Assembly (NCBI RefSeq): GCF_023631325.1
Contig: NZ_JALQDG010000046.1
Location: 171,229 to 235,228, forward strand
Source: Caballeronia sp. INDeC2
GTDB taxonomy: Bacteria; Pseudomonadota; Gammaproteobacteria; Burkholderiales; Burkholderiaceae
Length of the DNA stretch: 64,000 nt
Reading direction: 5' to 3'
Shown here: piece by piece, positions 9,141 through 18,210 of the stretch
Layout of the letters: every line of letters starts with the position of its first letter
Numbering within the stretch: position 1 is the stretch's first letter
The notes under the pieces: generated by a model
Database searches by the model: none
The model's input: the letters and a program-made list of their open reading frames with translations, nothing else
What the model was told of the DNA's origin: nothing
Program-made: the position numbers and the translations under genes

Positions 9141-10015
9141 CTTCTGAACGCGTCGCGGAACGCGTAGAACAGCGCGGCGGTCCGCTCCGACGTTTCGGCT
9201 TCGAAGACCGGCATGCGCGAGCCGAGCATGTGCGTGAGAATCGGCGGCGCGGGATCGTCCGTGCGCAGGATCGCGAGCATCTGCGCGCGGAGATCGACAT
9301 CATGTGCGATGGCCGCGGTGTCGCGCCCGAGCAGCGCCGCGCCCGCGATATCCGGATCGTGGCCGTGGCGTTCGACGAGATCGAAGGCGTCGGAATAAAG
9401 TCGGTCGAGATTGCCCGCTTGCGCGTAATGCGCCATCAGAAAGAGCAGGTCGATCGCGTCCTTGCGATCCGCCGCGTGCCGGTCCTGCCACGCGACGACC
9501 TTGAGCATCGCCTGCGCGGGCAGCGACGCGACTGGCACGACGAGATCCCGTTCGATGCGCACTTCGATGGCCGCATCGAGCGCCTGCCGAAAACCCGCGA
9601 CGTTCATCCGCACCGAGCCGTCCGGCGGCCACGCGATCTCGCCGTGCGCGTCCTGCACGCCGCCGAACGGCACGATGTCGAGCCATGTGCGCTCGCCGGT
9701 TTGCGGCGCGGTGTAATTCAGCCGATGCGCCGAGCCCTTCGGCGCCGTGAAATTGCCCGATGCGAGCAGCGCGCGTCGCAATGCGTCGTGGCCGGTCCAG
9801 CTTCGAATCGAAATGCCGATGTCGATGTCGGCGGTTGCGCGCGTCGCCTCGATGTCGTGGACGTGCGTGAGCAGGATGTCGCGCGCGCTCGCGCCGCCGA
9901 CGAACCACGCGATGCCGGTGGCATCCGATGCGGCGACGACTTCGCGCAGCATCGTCGACATGACGCCGGCGATCGGGCGATGCGACAGCAATTCAAGCGG
10001 CGAGATAGCGTTCAC
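9137..10015 (-). CDS. AbiEii-type nucleotidyltransferase toxin
   Basis: 292 residues from GTG at 10015, chosen because AGGA sits about 6 nt upstream and it overlaps the antitoxin end by 23 nt, as expected for translational coupling; a longer frame to 10072 exists. The nucleotidyltransferase core is visible: FVGGASARDILLTH followed by ATADIDIGI (GG...ARD and DxD metal-binding motif), then LDIVPFG and a conserved lysine region (AQAMLKVVAWQDR) with a downstream RKDAIDLLFLM. AbiEii toxins are thought to transfer nucleotides to RNA targets and cause reversible growth arrest or phage abortive infection. It is downstream of its likely antitoxin. Confidence 0.75.
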   Translation of the reverse strand: MNAISPLELLSHRPIAGVMSTMLREVVAASDATGIAWFVGGASARDILLTHVHDIEATRATADIDIGISIRSWTGHDALRRALLASGNFTAPKGSAHRLNYTAPQTGERTWLDIVPFGGVQDAHGEIAWPPDGSVRMNVAGFRQALDAAIEVRIERDLVVPVASLPAQAMLKVVAWQDRHAADRKDAIDLLFLMAHYAQAGNLDRLYSDAFDLVERHGHDPDIAGAALLGRDTAAIAHDVDLRAQMLAILRTDDPAPPILTHMLGSRMPVFEAETSERTAALFYAFRDAFRS

Positions 10016-11009
10016 GCAGCATCCTGGCGGTTTCGAGATTGCGCGGATCGCCGCTCGCAACGAGATCGGCATAGACGATCAGCGGCGCGACGACGTTCGG
10101 CGGCAGCCCCTCGATGGGCGCGAGCGCGACGGGCGCGCGCAGGAATTCGACGTTTCCGGCGGGATCGGGCCGCAGTCGCGCCTGCATGATCCACTTGCGC
10201 GGCACGGTATCGGCGCAATAGGCGGTGACCGTCGCCGGTTTCAGGTATTCGGTGAGTATCGCCGCGGCGGGCTCGCCGCCGAATTGGCATTGACCTGGCA
10301 GATCGGGCGCGTCGCGCCACCAGTCGTTCGACTCCGCGCGATAACGCCCGATGACGAGCGACTCGCGCAATTGCCGCGGATACAGCGTAACCCATTCGTC
10401 GATGAGCCGTTCCTTGTCGGCGAATTGCAGACCGCGGCCATCGGGCCGTTCGAACACGTCGCGATGATCGATGAGCGCGCGCACGGCGTTCTGCACCGTG
10501 CCGTGACTGACGCCCGCGTTCTGCGCGATGTCGCGATAACCGCGCTCCAGTAGCGAAGGCGTGATGAGGAGCGCCAGCGCGACGCGCAGTGTCGACTTGG
10601 TCCAGGTTCTGGAACGATCCGCCTTGCCTCGCGCCACGCGCGGACGGCCCGAAACGATCACGACGCTATTGCCTTCGATGAGGCTTGCGTTGCCGGCGAG
10701 ATCGAGCGCATCGACGCCGGTTTCGCGGCACGCGCGGATCATGTCCGGCGAGAGATACGGGGTGACGAGCGTGGGGTTTGCGCCGCTGTCGTGCGTGATC
10801 GATGCGCTGAACGCGGATAGCGCGCTGAAGCGGTCGATGTTTTCCCGCACGACGACGGGACGTTTGAAACGCGCGCCGCCGATGCGGAATTCGATGGCGG
10901 CGTCGTATTTGCCGCGCGCGGGCGGCTTGACGCGGCGCGCGCCGAGGCCGGTCGCGTCGCTGAAGGCGGCTGCGGCGGCTTCGACGAGTTGCTCGGCGTG
11001 CGGGGGCAT
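9993..11009 (-). CDS. AbiEi-family antitoxin / autoregulator
   Basis: 338 residues from ATG at 11009. The N-terminal third (KYDAAIEFRIGGARFKRPVV) looks like an alpha/beta domain. A central winged-helix DNA-binding segment (about 130-190: LLITPSLLERGYRDIAQNAG, VSHGTVQNAVRALID) precedes a C-terminal domain with ILTEYLKPATVTAYC. This matches proteins annotated as type IV AbiEi antitoxins. AbiEi proteins repress their own promoter by binding inverted repeats and neutralise the toxin without stable binding. An inverted repeat lies immediately upstream, supporting autoregulation. N-terminal domain function is not clear. Confidence 0.7.
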   Translation of the reverse strand: MPPHAEQLVEAAAAAFSDATGLGARRVKPPARGKYDAAIEFRIGGARFKRPVVVRENIDRFSALSAFSASITHDSGANPTLVTPYLSPDMIRACRETGVDALDLAGNASLIEGNSVVIVSGRPRVARGKADRSRTWTKSTLRVALALLITPSLLERGYRDIAQNAGVSHGTVQNAVRALIDHRDVFERPDGRGLQFADKERLIDEWVTLYPRQLRESLVIGRYRAESNDWWRDAPDLPGQCQFGGEPAAAILTEYLKPATVTAYCADTVPRKWIMQARLRPDPAGNVEFLRAPVALAPIEGLPPNVVAPLIVYADLVASGDPRNLETARMLRERYLAA

Positions 11010-11020
11010 GAGGGCGGCTC

Positions 11021-11077
11021 GGTGTCCAGTTTTATGGAGTGTACACGAAACGTGGACATCGCTGAAAATTGGACACC
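11021..11077. promoter_or_regulatory. Inverted-repeat operator of the AbiE operon
   Basis: Two 13-nt arms (GGTGTCCAGTTTT at 11021-11033 and its near-perfect complement at 11065-11077, one mismatch) face each other across 31 nt. Between them are a GTGTACAC palindrome (11039-11046) and a further TGGACA half-site (11053-11058). The cluster fills the only gap upstream of the antitoxin, so it probably contains promoter and operator. Confidence 0.6.
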
Positions 11078-11084
11078 GATTCGA

Positions 11085-11405
11085 TTAGAGGTAACTGCAG
11101 ACGTAGTCGAGCGTGTCGATCACGTCGATGTCGAAGCGGCTCTTGCCCGGCACCGAGAACGATTCGCCTGCGACGTACGTCTTCCATTCGTCGCTGCCGT
11201 CGAGGCGGATCCGGCATTGGCCGGCTTGCACTTCCATGAGCTCGGGCGCGTCCGTGCCGAAGTTGAGCGTACCGGGGAGGATCACGCCGAGCGTTTTTTT
11301 CGTGCCGTCGGCGAAGAGAACGGTGTGCGATACGCACTTGCCGTCGAAGTAGACGTTGGCGCGTGTGATGACGGAAACGTGGTCGAATTGGGTGGTGGCG
11401 GGCAT
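11085..11405 (-). CDS. ppnP: Pyrimidine/purine nucleoside phosphorylase PpnP
   Basis: 106 residues, standard for the PpnP (YaiE, formerly DUF1255) cupin family. The sequence runs ANVYFDGKCVSHTVLFADG, KTLGVILPGTLNFGT, PELMEVQAGQCRIRL and GESFSVPGKSRFDI, the characteristic single beta-barrel. It phosphorolyses diverse nucleosides to base and ribose-1-phosphate in the cytoplasm. It lies upstream of the AbiE pair on the same strand with 75 bp between, but the operator in that gap suggests separate transcription. Confidence 0.92.
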   Translation of the reverse strand: MPATTQFDHVSVITRANVYFDGKCVSHTVLFADGTKKTLGVILPGTLNFGTDAPELMEVQAGQCRIRLDGSDEWKTYVAGESFSVPGKSRFDIDVIDTLDYVCSYL

Positions 11406-11643
11406 GACGATGGTCCTCGGGTTGGCGGGATGGGTGGTCTGCCATCATACAAAAAACGGGCGATGCGGTCGGCGGCGCATCGGTCGCTCCGAACGAGACC
11501 GCTGTCTCGCTTCATGGGACTAATCCCATTTGTCGCCATTGATCGGACGATTCGATTGACGGTTTTCCGTTGCAACCCTAAATTCCACGGCGAAGCTTGA
11601 ACGAGCGATAAGACACCGTTTCGTTCGCAAGATAGGGGTGCAT

Positions 11644-13884
11644 ATGAACGCTGTCACAAAAAATCTAACCGATGCACTGAGCCATCCGAGCGCGCGCCTC
11701 ACCCAGCATTTGAGGATTTGGATCGGCACGCTCGATCTCGGCCTTGACGTGCTCAAGTTCAAGGTCAAGGCGGGCTTGTGCGACGACTACACGGTAGAGG
11801 TGACCGTGACCTCGCCGCAGCTCGATATCGACGGCAAGCTGTGCGTTGGACGGCGCGCAGGTCTGCAGATCGACGAGCGGGTGGCCGTGCCGTCGGTGAA
11901 CTACGTCGAGCATGTCGATCATGAGGCCGCGGCCTTCAACGGCATCGTCACACGCTTCAAACGCATCAGCGCGAACCGCGAGGAGGCGACCTATAAGCTG
12001 CGCATCGAGCCCAGGTTTGCCGCGCTTTGCAAGCGCGTGCATGGTTCAGGCGTGTACAAGGACGTCACCTTTCAGGAGATGGTGACGCAACTGCTGGTGG
12101 ATCGGAAGAACTTCGATGCTTTCGACATCGAGTTCCACCTGGAAAGCGTGCAGGAGAAGATGGAGCAGGTCGTGATGTACGAGGAGTCCGTCTGGGACTT
12201 CATAGCGCGTCACGCGAAACGCAAGGGCATCGGCTGGTTCTATAAACAGGGCCGCGGCAAGGATGGTCAACTCGATATCCTCGTGTTTATCGATAACCCC
12301 CGTGCCTACGTCCGCTCGATCGACGTGCCCCTGCTCTCCAACTCGAGTATGAACGGCAACTGGCACGAGGCGGCGCTGTCTGTCAGCGAGACGCGCGCAC
12401 TGGTGCCGGCCACGATCGAGTTGTGGGAGCGCAATTACCGCACGCCGGAGGCTCCGCTGCGAGTCACGGCCAGCGTCTCCGATGAGGCGAACGACCAATC
12501 GGTGTTCGGTCGGATCAACCGCAGCGCGGAACTTCATCTGACGTCGCAGCAAGGTGATGCGCTGGCACAGACACGGCGCGACGAACAGATCGCAAAACAG
12601 ATCAAGGTCTCGGGCACGACCAACGCGAAAGGCGTGGCGCCGGGCGTAGTGGTCAAGCTGACGAATACGAAGCTGACGAATGCGCCATACGGATTCGTCG
12701 TCGAGTCGATGACGATGAAGGGCAGCCGCACGAAGCCGGCGTTCGTTCGCTTCAAGGCGATGCCCGCGCATCTGGCGTACCGTCCCGCGTTCGACTACGA
12801 GCGCGATTGGCGGTTCTTGAAGGGACCGGTCGTCGGCGTGGTGACGACATTCGATTCGTCGCCATACGGATGTATGGACGAGCACGGGCGCTATCCGGTG
12901 CTGCCGAAGTTTCTGCAGGGCACGGCCAATGACGATAAACAGTTGCTGAAGTTGCGTCTGCTGCGTCCTTCCTCGTCGTATCAGGGAGGGTTTCACTCGC
13001 CCTTGCTACCGTCGACGGAGGTTCTGCTGGGGGCGGCGCATGCGGATGTGGATCGCATGCACATCATCGGCGCGCTGCACGACTATTCTCATCCGGATGT
13101 GGTGCACGGCGCGGAAGCGATGTTCAGCTACGCGATCTGGCGCTCGCCGTTGCGCGGCGCGGAGACCGTGTTCAATGATCTGCAGGGCAAGGAAAGCGCG
13201 CGCATTGCGACGGTGTACGGGCAGTCGGCATTCAACCAGGGGTATCTGCTCAACAGTAAGAAGCTCCCAAGAGGCGAAGGGTTCGAAACGACGACCCAGG
13301 CGTGGGGCACGGTGCGCGCGGCGAAAGGACTGTTCTTTACGGCGGATGCGGCGGCCGGCGCCGACACGCCGCACCTCGAGATGCCCACAGCCGTTGCGCA
13401 ACTGAGGGCCGCGTTGCAGCGTGTCACGGAACTGGCAACGGCGACAACGCAAGCCAAGGGCGATCCAGCGGACAAGGCCACGCAGGCGACGCTGCTGGAC
13501 GGGCTGAACCAGTTGCGCGACGCCGGGTTGCTGGCGAGCGCCCCGGGCGGCATGGCATTCACCACGCCGAAATCAGTCCAGCACTCGGCGGGCGAGAACG
13601 TGATGCGCATGGCGTTCGCCGCCAATGGCGATTGGGCATGGCTGCGCTTGCTCGGCACGGCGCAGGTCAAGCCGCTGGACAGCACCACTTATGCGCTGAC
13701 CTTCAATCAAGGCAACGGCGTTACGCTGCACTATGACCTCAAGGCGCAGGTGGGCGCGGGACCGCTCGATCTTCTCAAACTGCGCGGCTTCAAGATGCCG
13801 CAGCGCATCTTCATGATCGGCAAGGGCGGCGCGCTTGCCGGACTCGCGTCCCTGCCGCCGTTGCCACCGGGGATGCAACCATGA
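11644..13884 (+). CDS. Type VI secretion Vgr-family tip protein with DUF2345-like tail
   Basis: 746 residues from ATG at 11644 with AGGGG 5 nt upstream. The N-terminal gp27-like region (about 20-380: LRIWIGTLDLGLDVLKF, FNGIVTRFKRI, CKRVHGSGVYKDVTFQEMV, YEESVWDFIARHAKRKGIGW) is typical of VgrG. The gp5/OB part is divergent (SPYGCMDEHGRYPVLPKF). The C-terminal third contains AWGTVRAAKGLFFTADAAAG and SAGENVMRMAFAANGDW, as in the DUF2345 extension of Burkholderia VgrGs. VgrG trimers form the spike of the T6SS needle. The start codon of the next gene (tssF) overlaps its stop by 4 nt. No effector or immunity gene follows, and no other T6SS gene is seen besides tssF. Confidence 0.8.
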   Translation: MNAVTKNLTDALSHPSARLTQHLRIWIGTLDLGLDVLKFKVKAGLCDDYTVEVTVTSPQLDIDGKLCVGRRAGLQIDERVAVPSVNYVEHVDHEAAAFNGIVTRFKRISANREEATYKLRIEPRFAALCKRVHGSGVYKDVTFQEMVTQLLVDRKNFDAFDIEFHLESVQEKMEQVVMYEESVWDFIARHAKRKGIGWFYKQGRGKDGQLDILVFIDNPRAYVRSIDVPLLSNSSMNGNWHEAALSVSETRALVPATIELWERNYRTPEAPLRVTASVSDEANDQSVFGRINRSAELHLTSQQGDALAQTRRDEQIAKQIKVSGTTNAKGVAPGVVVKLTNTKLTNAPYGFVVESMTMKGSRTKPAFVRFKAMPAHLAYRPAFDYERDWRFLKGPVVGVVTTFDSSPYGCMDEHGRYPVLPKFLQGTANDDKQLLKLRLLRPSSSYQGGFHSPLLPSTEVLLGAAHADVDRMHIIGALHDYSHPDVVHGAEAMFSYAIWRSPLRGAETVFNDLQGKESARIATVYGQSAFNQGYLLNSKKLPRGEGFETTTQAWGTVRAAKGLFFTADAAAGADTPHLEMPTAVAQLRAALQRVTELATATTQAKGDPADKATQATLLDGLNQLRDAGLLASAPGGMAFTTPKSVQHSAGENVMRMAFAANGDWAWLRLLGTAQVKPLDSTTYALTFNQGNGVTLHYDLKAQVGAGPLDLLKLRGFKMPQRIFMIGKGGALAGLASLPPLPPGMQP

Positions 13885-15740
13885 CCGCGCCGTGGAAGCA
13901 ATCTGCGCCCGAACACGAGAACCCGTTCCTCAAATACTTCGACGCTGAGATGCGTTATCTGCAAGCGGTGTCGGGCGAGTTCGCCAAAGCGCAGCCCGAC
14001 GCCGCTCGCCGCATGGGAATGCGCTATGGCGAGCTGGGCGACAGCGTGCGTGCGACCTTCGAGGGCTTCGCGCTGCTCATGGCGCGTCTGCGCATGAAGC
14101 TCGATGACGGCAACCCGGAGTTCACCGAGGCGCTGATCGACAACCTTTACGAACATGCGGCGCGGGCGATTCCGTCGATGTCGATCATCGAATGTACGCC
14201 GCTCGGCCGTGGAGCTGCGACGGCGGCGCAGATTCCCGCACGGGCCGTAGTGCGCTCGACGCCCGTCGGTCCGGATCAGGTGCAGTGTCTTTATCGTACG
14301 ACGCAGGCCGTTCAGTTGCTGCCGCTCTCGGTGGAGGATGCGGTCGTTGCGGTGCGCGACGGCGGGCGCACGGTCATCCGCCTCACGTTCCGACTCTGGC
14401 TGGGCGAGCAGCGCGAGGCCGCGGACCTCTCGCGCATTCGGCTGTATCTGTATGGTGACCGGCCCGCCTCGGCCGCATTGTATGCCGCGTTGACACGTCA
14501 GGTCGCGTCGATCGGTCTGCGTCTGCCCTCGCTGCGCAATGGCGAGTTGCTGCTCCTGGATGGCGTATGCTTCGAAGCGGCGGGTTTCGGGCCGTCGGCG
14601 AGGCTGTGGCCGGTAACCGAACCCGAGCGTGACCGCAGTCTCGATCGCGAACAGACGCTGCTGGAGTATTTCGTGTTTCCGCAGAAATTTCACTTCGTCG
14701 ATCTGTGCGGCTTCGACGCCTCGGTGTTGCCGGCGGGCGAGTCGCAAATGACCTTCGAGATCGAACTGGATGAAGCCGTGCCCGGCAATTATCCGATTAG
14801 TCGCGAGAGCTTTCGCCTGTTCTGCACGCCCGTGATCAATCTCTTTGAAGTGGATGCGTTGCCCTTGCGGCCCACGGATTGGCATGACCGTGAGCACCGC
14901 GTTCTCGTGCAGCCGGGCGTGGACGGTCACATCGAGCCGTACGACGTGCTTGCGGTCACGGCGGCCGATCGGGAAGATAGCGCGCGCCATGCCTATCGGG
15001 CGTTCACGAGCTTCCGGCACCGCGGCTGGATGCTGCGTTACGAGAATCCGGAACGGTACTTTCGCAGTTCGAAGCGCTTCGGCGTGACCGGACGCGAGCT
15101 CTGGCTGACGCTTTCGGGACAGTTATGGGAACGCTTCCAGGCGGAAGCGCAACACGATGAAAACCGTCCGCAACCGGACCGCTATCTGACCGTGCGCGCG
15201 CTCGCGAACAACAGCCGCTTGCCGCGCATGGCGCTTGCCGAGGCGACGATCACCCAGACGGTGTCGGGCTTCACCGGGATCGCGTCGGTGCGCAACCTCA
15301 CCGCTCCGACCCTGCCGCTGTATCCGCCGCGCCATCACCCTGAATACGACTGGCGCGTGCTGGGGCACTTCGCGGCGGGTTGCTCGAACGAATTGAACAT
15401 GATCGGGATGGCGGGCGCGCCGGTCTTGCGCGAAGCACTGGAACTCTACGACTGGTCACATGACGACGGCATCGAGCGACGCATCAAAGCGATTCGAGAC
15501 GTACAGCTGGCCGAACATCGGACGACGGGGAAGCGGCATATGCAGTTCGAGATCCGCGTTCATGTCCGGCTCGACGCGACCGCCTTCGACGGGCCGGGCG
15601 ACGCGACGCTCTTCGGCGATGTGCTCGCCCGCTTCGTGGGGCGCTATGCGAGCTTCCACCATGCGATGCGGCTGGTGGTGGACATCGACGGGAGGGAGAC
15701 GCTGTATCCGCTCATGGAATTCGAGGGCGCGGCTTTTTGA
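13881..15740 (+). CDS. tssF: Type VI secretion baseplate subunit TssF
   Basis: 619 residues, within the normal TssF (VasA/ImpG) length. The N-terminus NPFLKYFDAEMRYLQAVSGEF followed by RMGMRYGELGDSVRATFEGFALLMARL is the family hallmark, as is DNLYEHAARAIPSMSIIE. A conserved C-terminal segment (VLREALELYDW, HMQFEIRVHVRLD) is present. TssF works with TssG, TssE and TssK in the baseplate, so finding it next to vgrG without tssG or tssE is unusual: an orphan module or a remnant. The reading frame is intact. Coupled to the Vgr gene by an ATGA overlap. Confidence 0.88.
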   Translation: MTAPWKQSAPEHENPFLKYFDAEMRYLQAVSGEFAKAQPDAARRMGMRYGELGDSVRATFEGFALLMARLRMKLDDGNPEFTEALIDNLYEHAARAIPSMSIIECTPLGRGAATAAQIPARAVVRSTPVGPDQVQCLYRTTQAVQLLPLSVEDAVVAVRDGGRTVIRLTFRLWLGEQREAADLSRIRLYLYGDRPASAALYAALTRQVASIGLRLPSLRNGELLLLDGVCFEAAGFGPSARLWPVTEPERDRSLDREQTLLEYFVFPQKFHFVDLCGFDASVLPAGESQMTFEIELDEAVPGNYPISRESFRLFCTPVINLFEVDALPLRPTDWHDREHRVLVQPGVDGHIEPYDVLAVTAADREDSARHAYRAFTSFRHRGWMLRYENPERYFRSSKRFGVTGRELWLTLSGQLWERFQAEAQHDENRPQPDRYLTVRALANNSRLPRMALAEATITQTVSGFTGIASVRNLTAPTLPLYPPRHHPEYDWRVLGHFAAGCSNELNMIGMAGAPVLREALELYDWSHDDGIERRIKAIRDVQLAEHRTTGKRHMQFEIRVHVRLDATAFDGPGDATLFGDVLARFVGRYASFHHAMRLVVDIDGRETLYPLMEFEGAAF

Positions 15741-15828
15741 TGACGCGGCTTATCCATCCCTCCGCTTTGGCGGTCGCCACCTAACGAAGCCTCGGCCGAA
15801 GGCAAGGCGCCGCGACAAACCCGCCCGC

Positions 15829-16667
15829 TCAATCAAACATATCCGGCTGCCTCGCAACCAAGTCATTCCATATCGTCTGAAAATGCAGCCAGCCGACGTA
15901 GTCACTTCCACATGCTCCCGCCTATACCGCGCCCGATCCTCGGCCACAAGCTTCGGCGTAACCCCGGTCGCCTCCACCATCAACTGCTGGCAACACCGCT
16001 CAAGCGCAATAAACCAGAACGCCGCCGGATCGATACTATGACGGCTCGCGGCAAGCAGCCCATGATTCTGATGAATCGCGGCCTTTACGCCCTGAAACGC
16101 GTTCGCGACCTTGTTCACGCCCTTCACCTCGACGGCCGCCTTGCCTGCTTCATCGCCGATCACGACATGGTTTTCAAAGAACGTCCTGAGACATCGGTAT
16201 GAGCAGCTTGCCGAGCGCCGCGAACCCGGTGCCGTAGACGGTATGCGCATGGCACATCGCGACGACGTCCTGATGCTGCTCATGCACGGCGGCATGCAGC
16301 ACGAAGCCCGCGCGATTGAGCGCGTAATTGCCTTCGACGACATTGCCCTGGTGATCGGCGCAGATCCGGTTCGAGACCTTCACTTGCGCGAAGTGAACGG
16401 CCATCGGGTTGGTCCAGTAGAGCGACGGATTCTCCGGATCGCGCACGGTGAGGTGGCCCGCGAAACCGTAATCGAAGTCCTGTAACGCGCACGCACGGCA
16501 CGCTGCGACAAGACGCTCCTTCAAATACCGTCGATGTTCGGCGTGGCTCGAAAACGTCGGCGGCTCGGGAAAGATGAGGCCTTCCTGTTCCGCTTGATAG
16601 ATCGACACGCGGCCTTCGAGGTCGATTGCCGTTTCGCTTTTCGTGGAGTCTCCATGACGTCGCTCAT
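15829..16667 (-). pseudogene. Class II aldolase/adducin-family protein, broken by frameshifts
   Basis: Three reading frames together encode one class II aldolase. Frame one (about 16640 to 16174) has IDLEGRVSIYQAEQEG, FDYGFAGHLTVRDPEN, SLYWTNPM and VAMCHAHTVYGTGFAALGK, ending early after LLIPMSQD. Frame two continues at about 16176 with FFENHVVIGDEAG, AAIHQNHGLLAASRHSID and ALERCCQQLM. A further shift near 15905 gives the expected tail DYVGWLHFQTIWNDLVARQP and ends at 15829. A likely original start (ATG at 16665-16667, MSDVMETP) is itself out of frame with frame one, suggesting another indel. Metal-binding His residues (HAH, HQNHG) survive. The family acts on sugar phosphates or hydroxy acids. 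Non-functional as a single protein. Confidence 0.85.
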
Positions 16668-17438
16668 CGTTACGCTCAAGCGGATCTAAGTGTGTCGCCC
16701 ATGGCGCCGCGACCGATGCCTGCGCACGAACGAAGCCTGTTCAACGAGGCATGAACCACATTCATGTTCGATTCTTTTAAGCGCCTCCCGAGTCGCGAAT
16801 CGGCTTAGGTATAAGCAATGCAACGTTTTTCGCGGCGGCTCTAAACTGCCTCGAATCACGCGTGCATCGAGTCGAGGATGTGGACCAATCGCGCGGAGGC
16901 CCGCCATATAAGGCTCGACGCGATCGCAGTAACGGACCTTCAAAAGCAGCACCGGCAGCCGTTAACCATCTTTGCAACATTTTGCGAGCGCGGCGCGTTT
17001 CCGCTGCGATAAGGCTTCGAGGCCTCCATTCAGCAGCCTTTTGCCGATGTACGCCCCGCCCGATGCCCCTTGCGACAAGACATTCGCCAGAGGAAAACGT
17101 TTGGCATCGCCCGGGCATCGTGCGCGATCTGTATGAAGGTCGCCTTTCACGATTGAATCAATTTTGTTCGTACTTGAGCGCACGCTGTGCCCCGCTGCGT
17201 GCGGCCCCGCGCAAACCCCAACTGGTATAAGGATTGGCGTGCGCTGGCACACCTCTCGCTAATGTATGACCACGCACGAAGGTCACCGCGATCCTTCAAC
17301 AACAGATAAGAGCGGTGGATTCGTGCTACGGGGCTGGTCGCAACAGGGTTCGATGTACGCCGATAGATGCATACACGAATCCTGTTGCGAGCCAGAAGAA
17401 ATCAAAAGCGCGACGCGCACACGCACGAGACTAAAAAA
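16668..17438. other. Gene-poor region between the aldolase pseudogene and the Crp/Fnr gene
   Basis: About 770 bp with no frame I can relate to a protein family. It follows a decayed gene and may itself be coding remnant. The only structure I see is the inverted repeat at 17338-17390. Confidence 0.4.
17338..17390. promoter_or_regulatory. Inverted repeat upstream of the Crp/Fnr gene
   Basis: TCGCAACAGGGTTCGATGTA (17338-17357) and the near-complement TACACGAATCCTGTTGCGA (17372-17390) face each other across 14 nt. It lies about 50 nt before the start codon and could be an operator or a hairpin in the leader RNA. Confidence 0.4.
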
Positions 17439-18170
17439 ATGTTGACTCTTCAATCAGACCTGCACGGCAATCATCTGTTGGGTGCGCTTCCGGCACAAGA
17501 ATGGCAAGCCATCGCCCCTCATCTCGAACTCGTCCAGTTGCGCACGGAGCAGTTGTTGTGCGATTCCGGCCAACGCATTCATCACGTTTATTTTCCGACC
17601 ACGGCGATCATTTCGCTGTTGCATACGATGGAAGACGGCGGCTCCGTTGAAGTCGCGGCGGTCGGTCGTGAAGGGATGTCGGGCGTTCCGGTGCTGACGG
17701 GCGGCGACACCATGCCGACGCGCGTCCAGGTGCAATGCGCTGGGTTCGCATATCGCATGAGCGCGGGCGCGTTGCGCGAGCACTTCGGTCGCTCGGACTT
17801 CTTGCGTCGCGTGATGTTGCTGTACATGCAAGCCCTGCTCACGCAAGTTGCGCAGACGGCTGCGTGCAACCGTCATCACTCGCTGTCGAAGCAACTGTGC
17901 CGTTGGTTGCTGATTCAGACGGACCGCACGCCGTCGGATCAATTGCGCGTCACGCAGCAGATGATCGCCGATATGCTGGGCGTGCGCCGCGAAGGTGTGA
18001 CGGAAGCTGCGGGCAAGCTGCATGATGCGGGGCTGATTCATCATAGCCGTGGGTGCATCAAGATTCTGGATCGTGCTGGGCTCGAAGAGCGTGCGTGTGA
18101 GTGTTACGGCATCGTCAAGCGGGAGTTTGATCGGATGTTGCCGCGGCGGCAGGTTGAAGCGACGGTTTGA
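17439..18170 (+). CDS. Crp/Fnr-family transcriptional regulator
   Basis: 243 residues from ATG at 17439 (MLTLQSDLHGNHLLGALP). A cyclic-nucleotide-binding-like beta-roll (about 20-130: PLHLELVQLRTEQLLCDSGQ-like region, IHHVYFPTTAIISLLHTMED, VEVAAVGREGMSG) is followed by a dimerisation helix and a Crp-type winged helix (about 165-225: RWLLIQTDRTPSDQLRVTQQ, MIADMLGVRREGVTEAAGKL). No Cys cluster for an iron-sulphur centre is evident, so it is not a classical Fnr. Such short regulators are common in Burkholderiales and their signals are mostly unknown. Target genes cannot be inferred here. Confidence 0.88.
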   Translation: MLTLQSDLHGNHLLGALPAQEWQAIAPHLELVQLRTEQLLCDSGQRIHHVYFPTTAIISLLHTMEDGGSVEVAAVGREGMSGVPVLTGGDTMPTRVQVQCAGFAYRMSAGALREHFGRSDFLRRVMLLYMQALLTQVAQTAACNRHHSLSKQLCRWLLIQTDRTPSDQLRVTQQMIADMLGVRREGVTEAAGKLHDAGLIHHSRGCIKILDRAGLEERACECYGIVKREFDRMLPRRQVEATV

Positions 18171-18177
18171 GAGTTGG

Positions 18178-18208
18178 TTTTTGCCGGATAACCGGGATCC
18201 GGCAAAAA
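18178..18208. terminator. Bidirectional Rho-independent terminator
   Basis: A 12-bp stem (TTTTTGCCGGAT at 18178-18189 with ATCCGGCAAAAA at 18197-18208) and a 7-nt loop, flanked by T and A runs. It separates the convergent Crp/Fnr gene and the ABC permease gene. Confidence 0.9.
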
Positions 18209-18210
18209 AA

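Noticed and set aside
16686..17118. Minus-strand frames in the gene-poor region
   Set aside because: No family signature, no plausible ribosome site and basic/random composition; treated as non-coding or decayed DNA.
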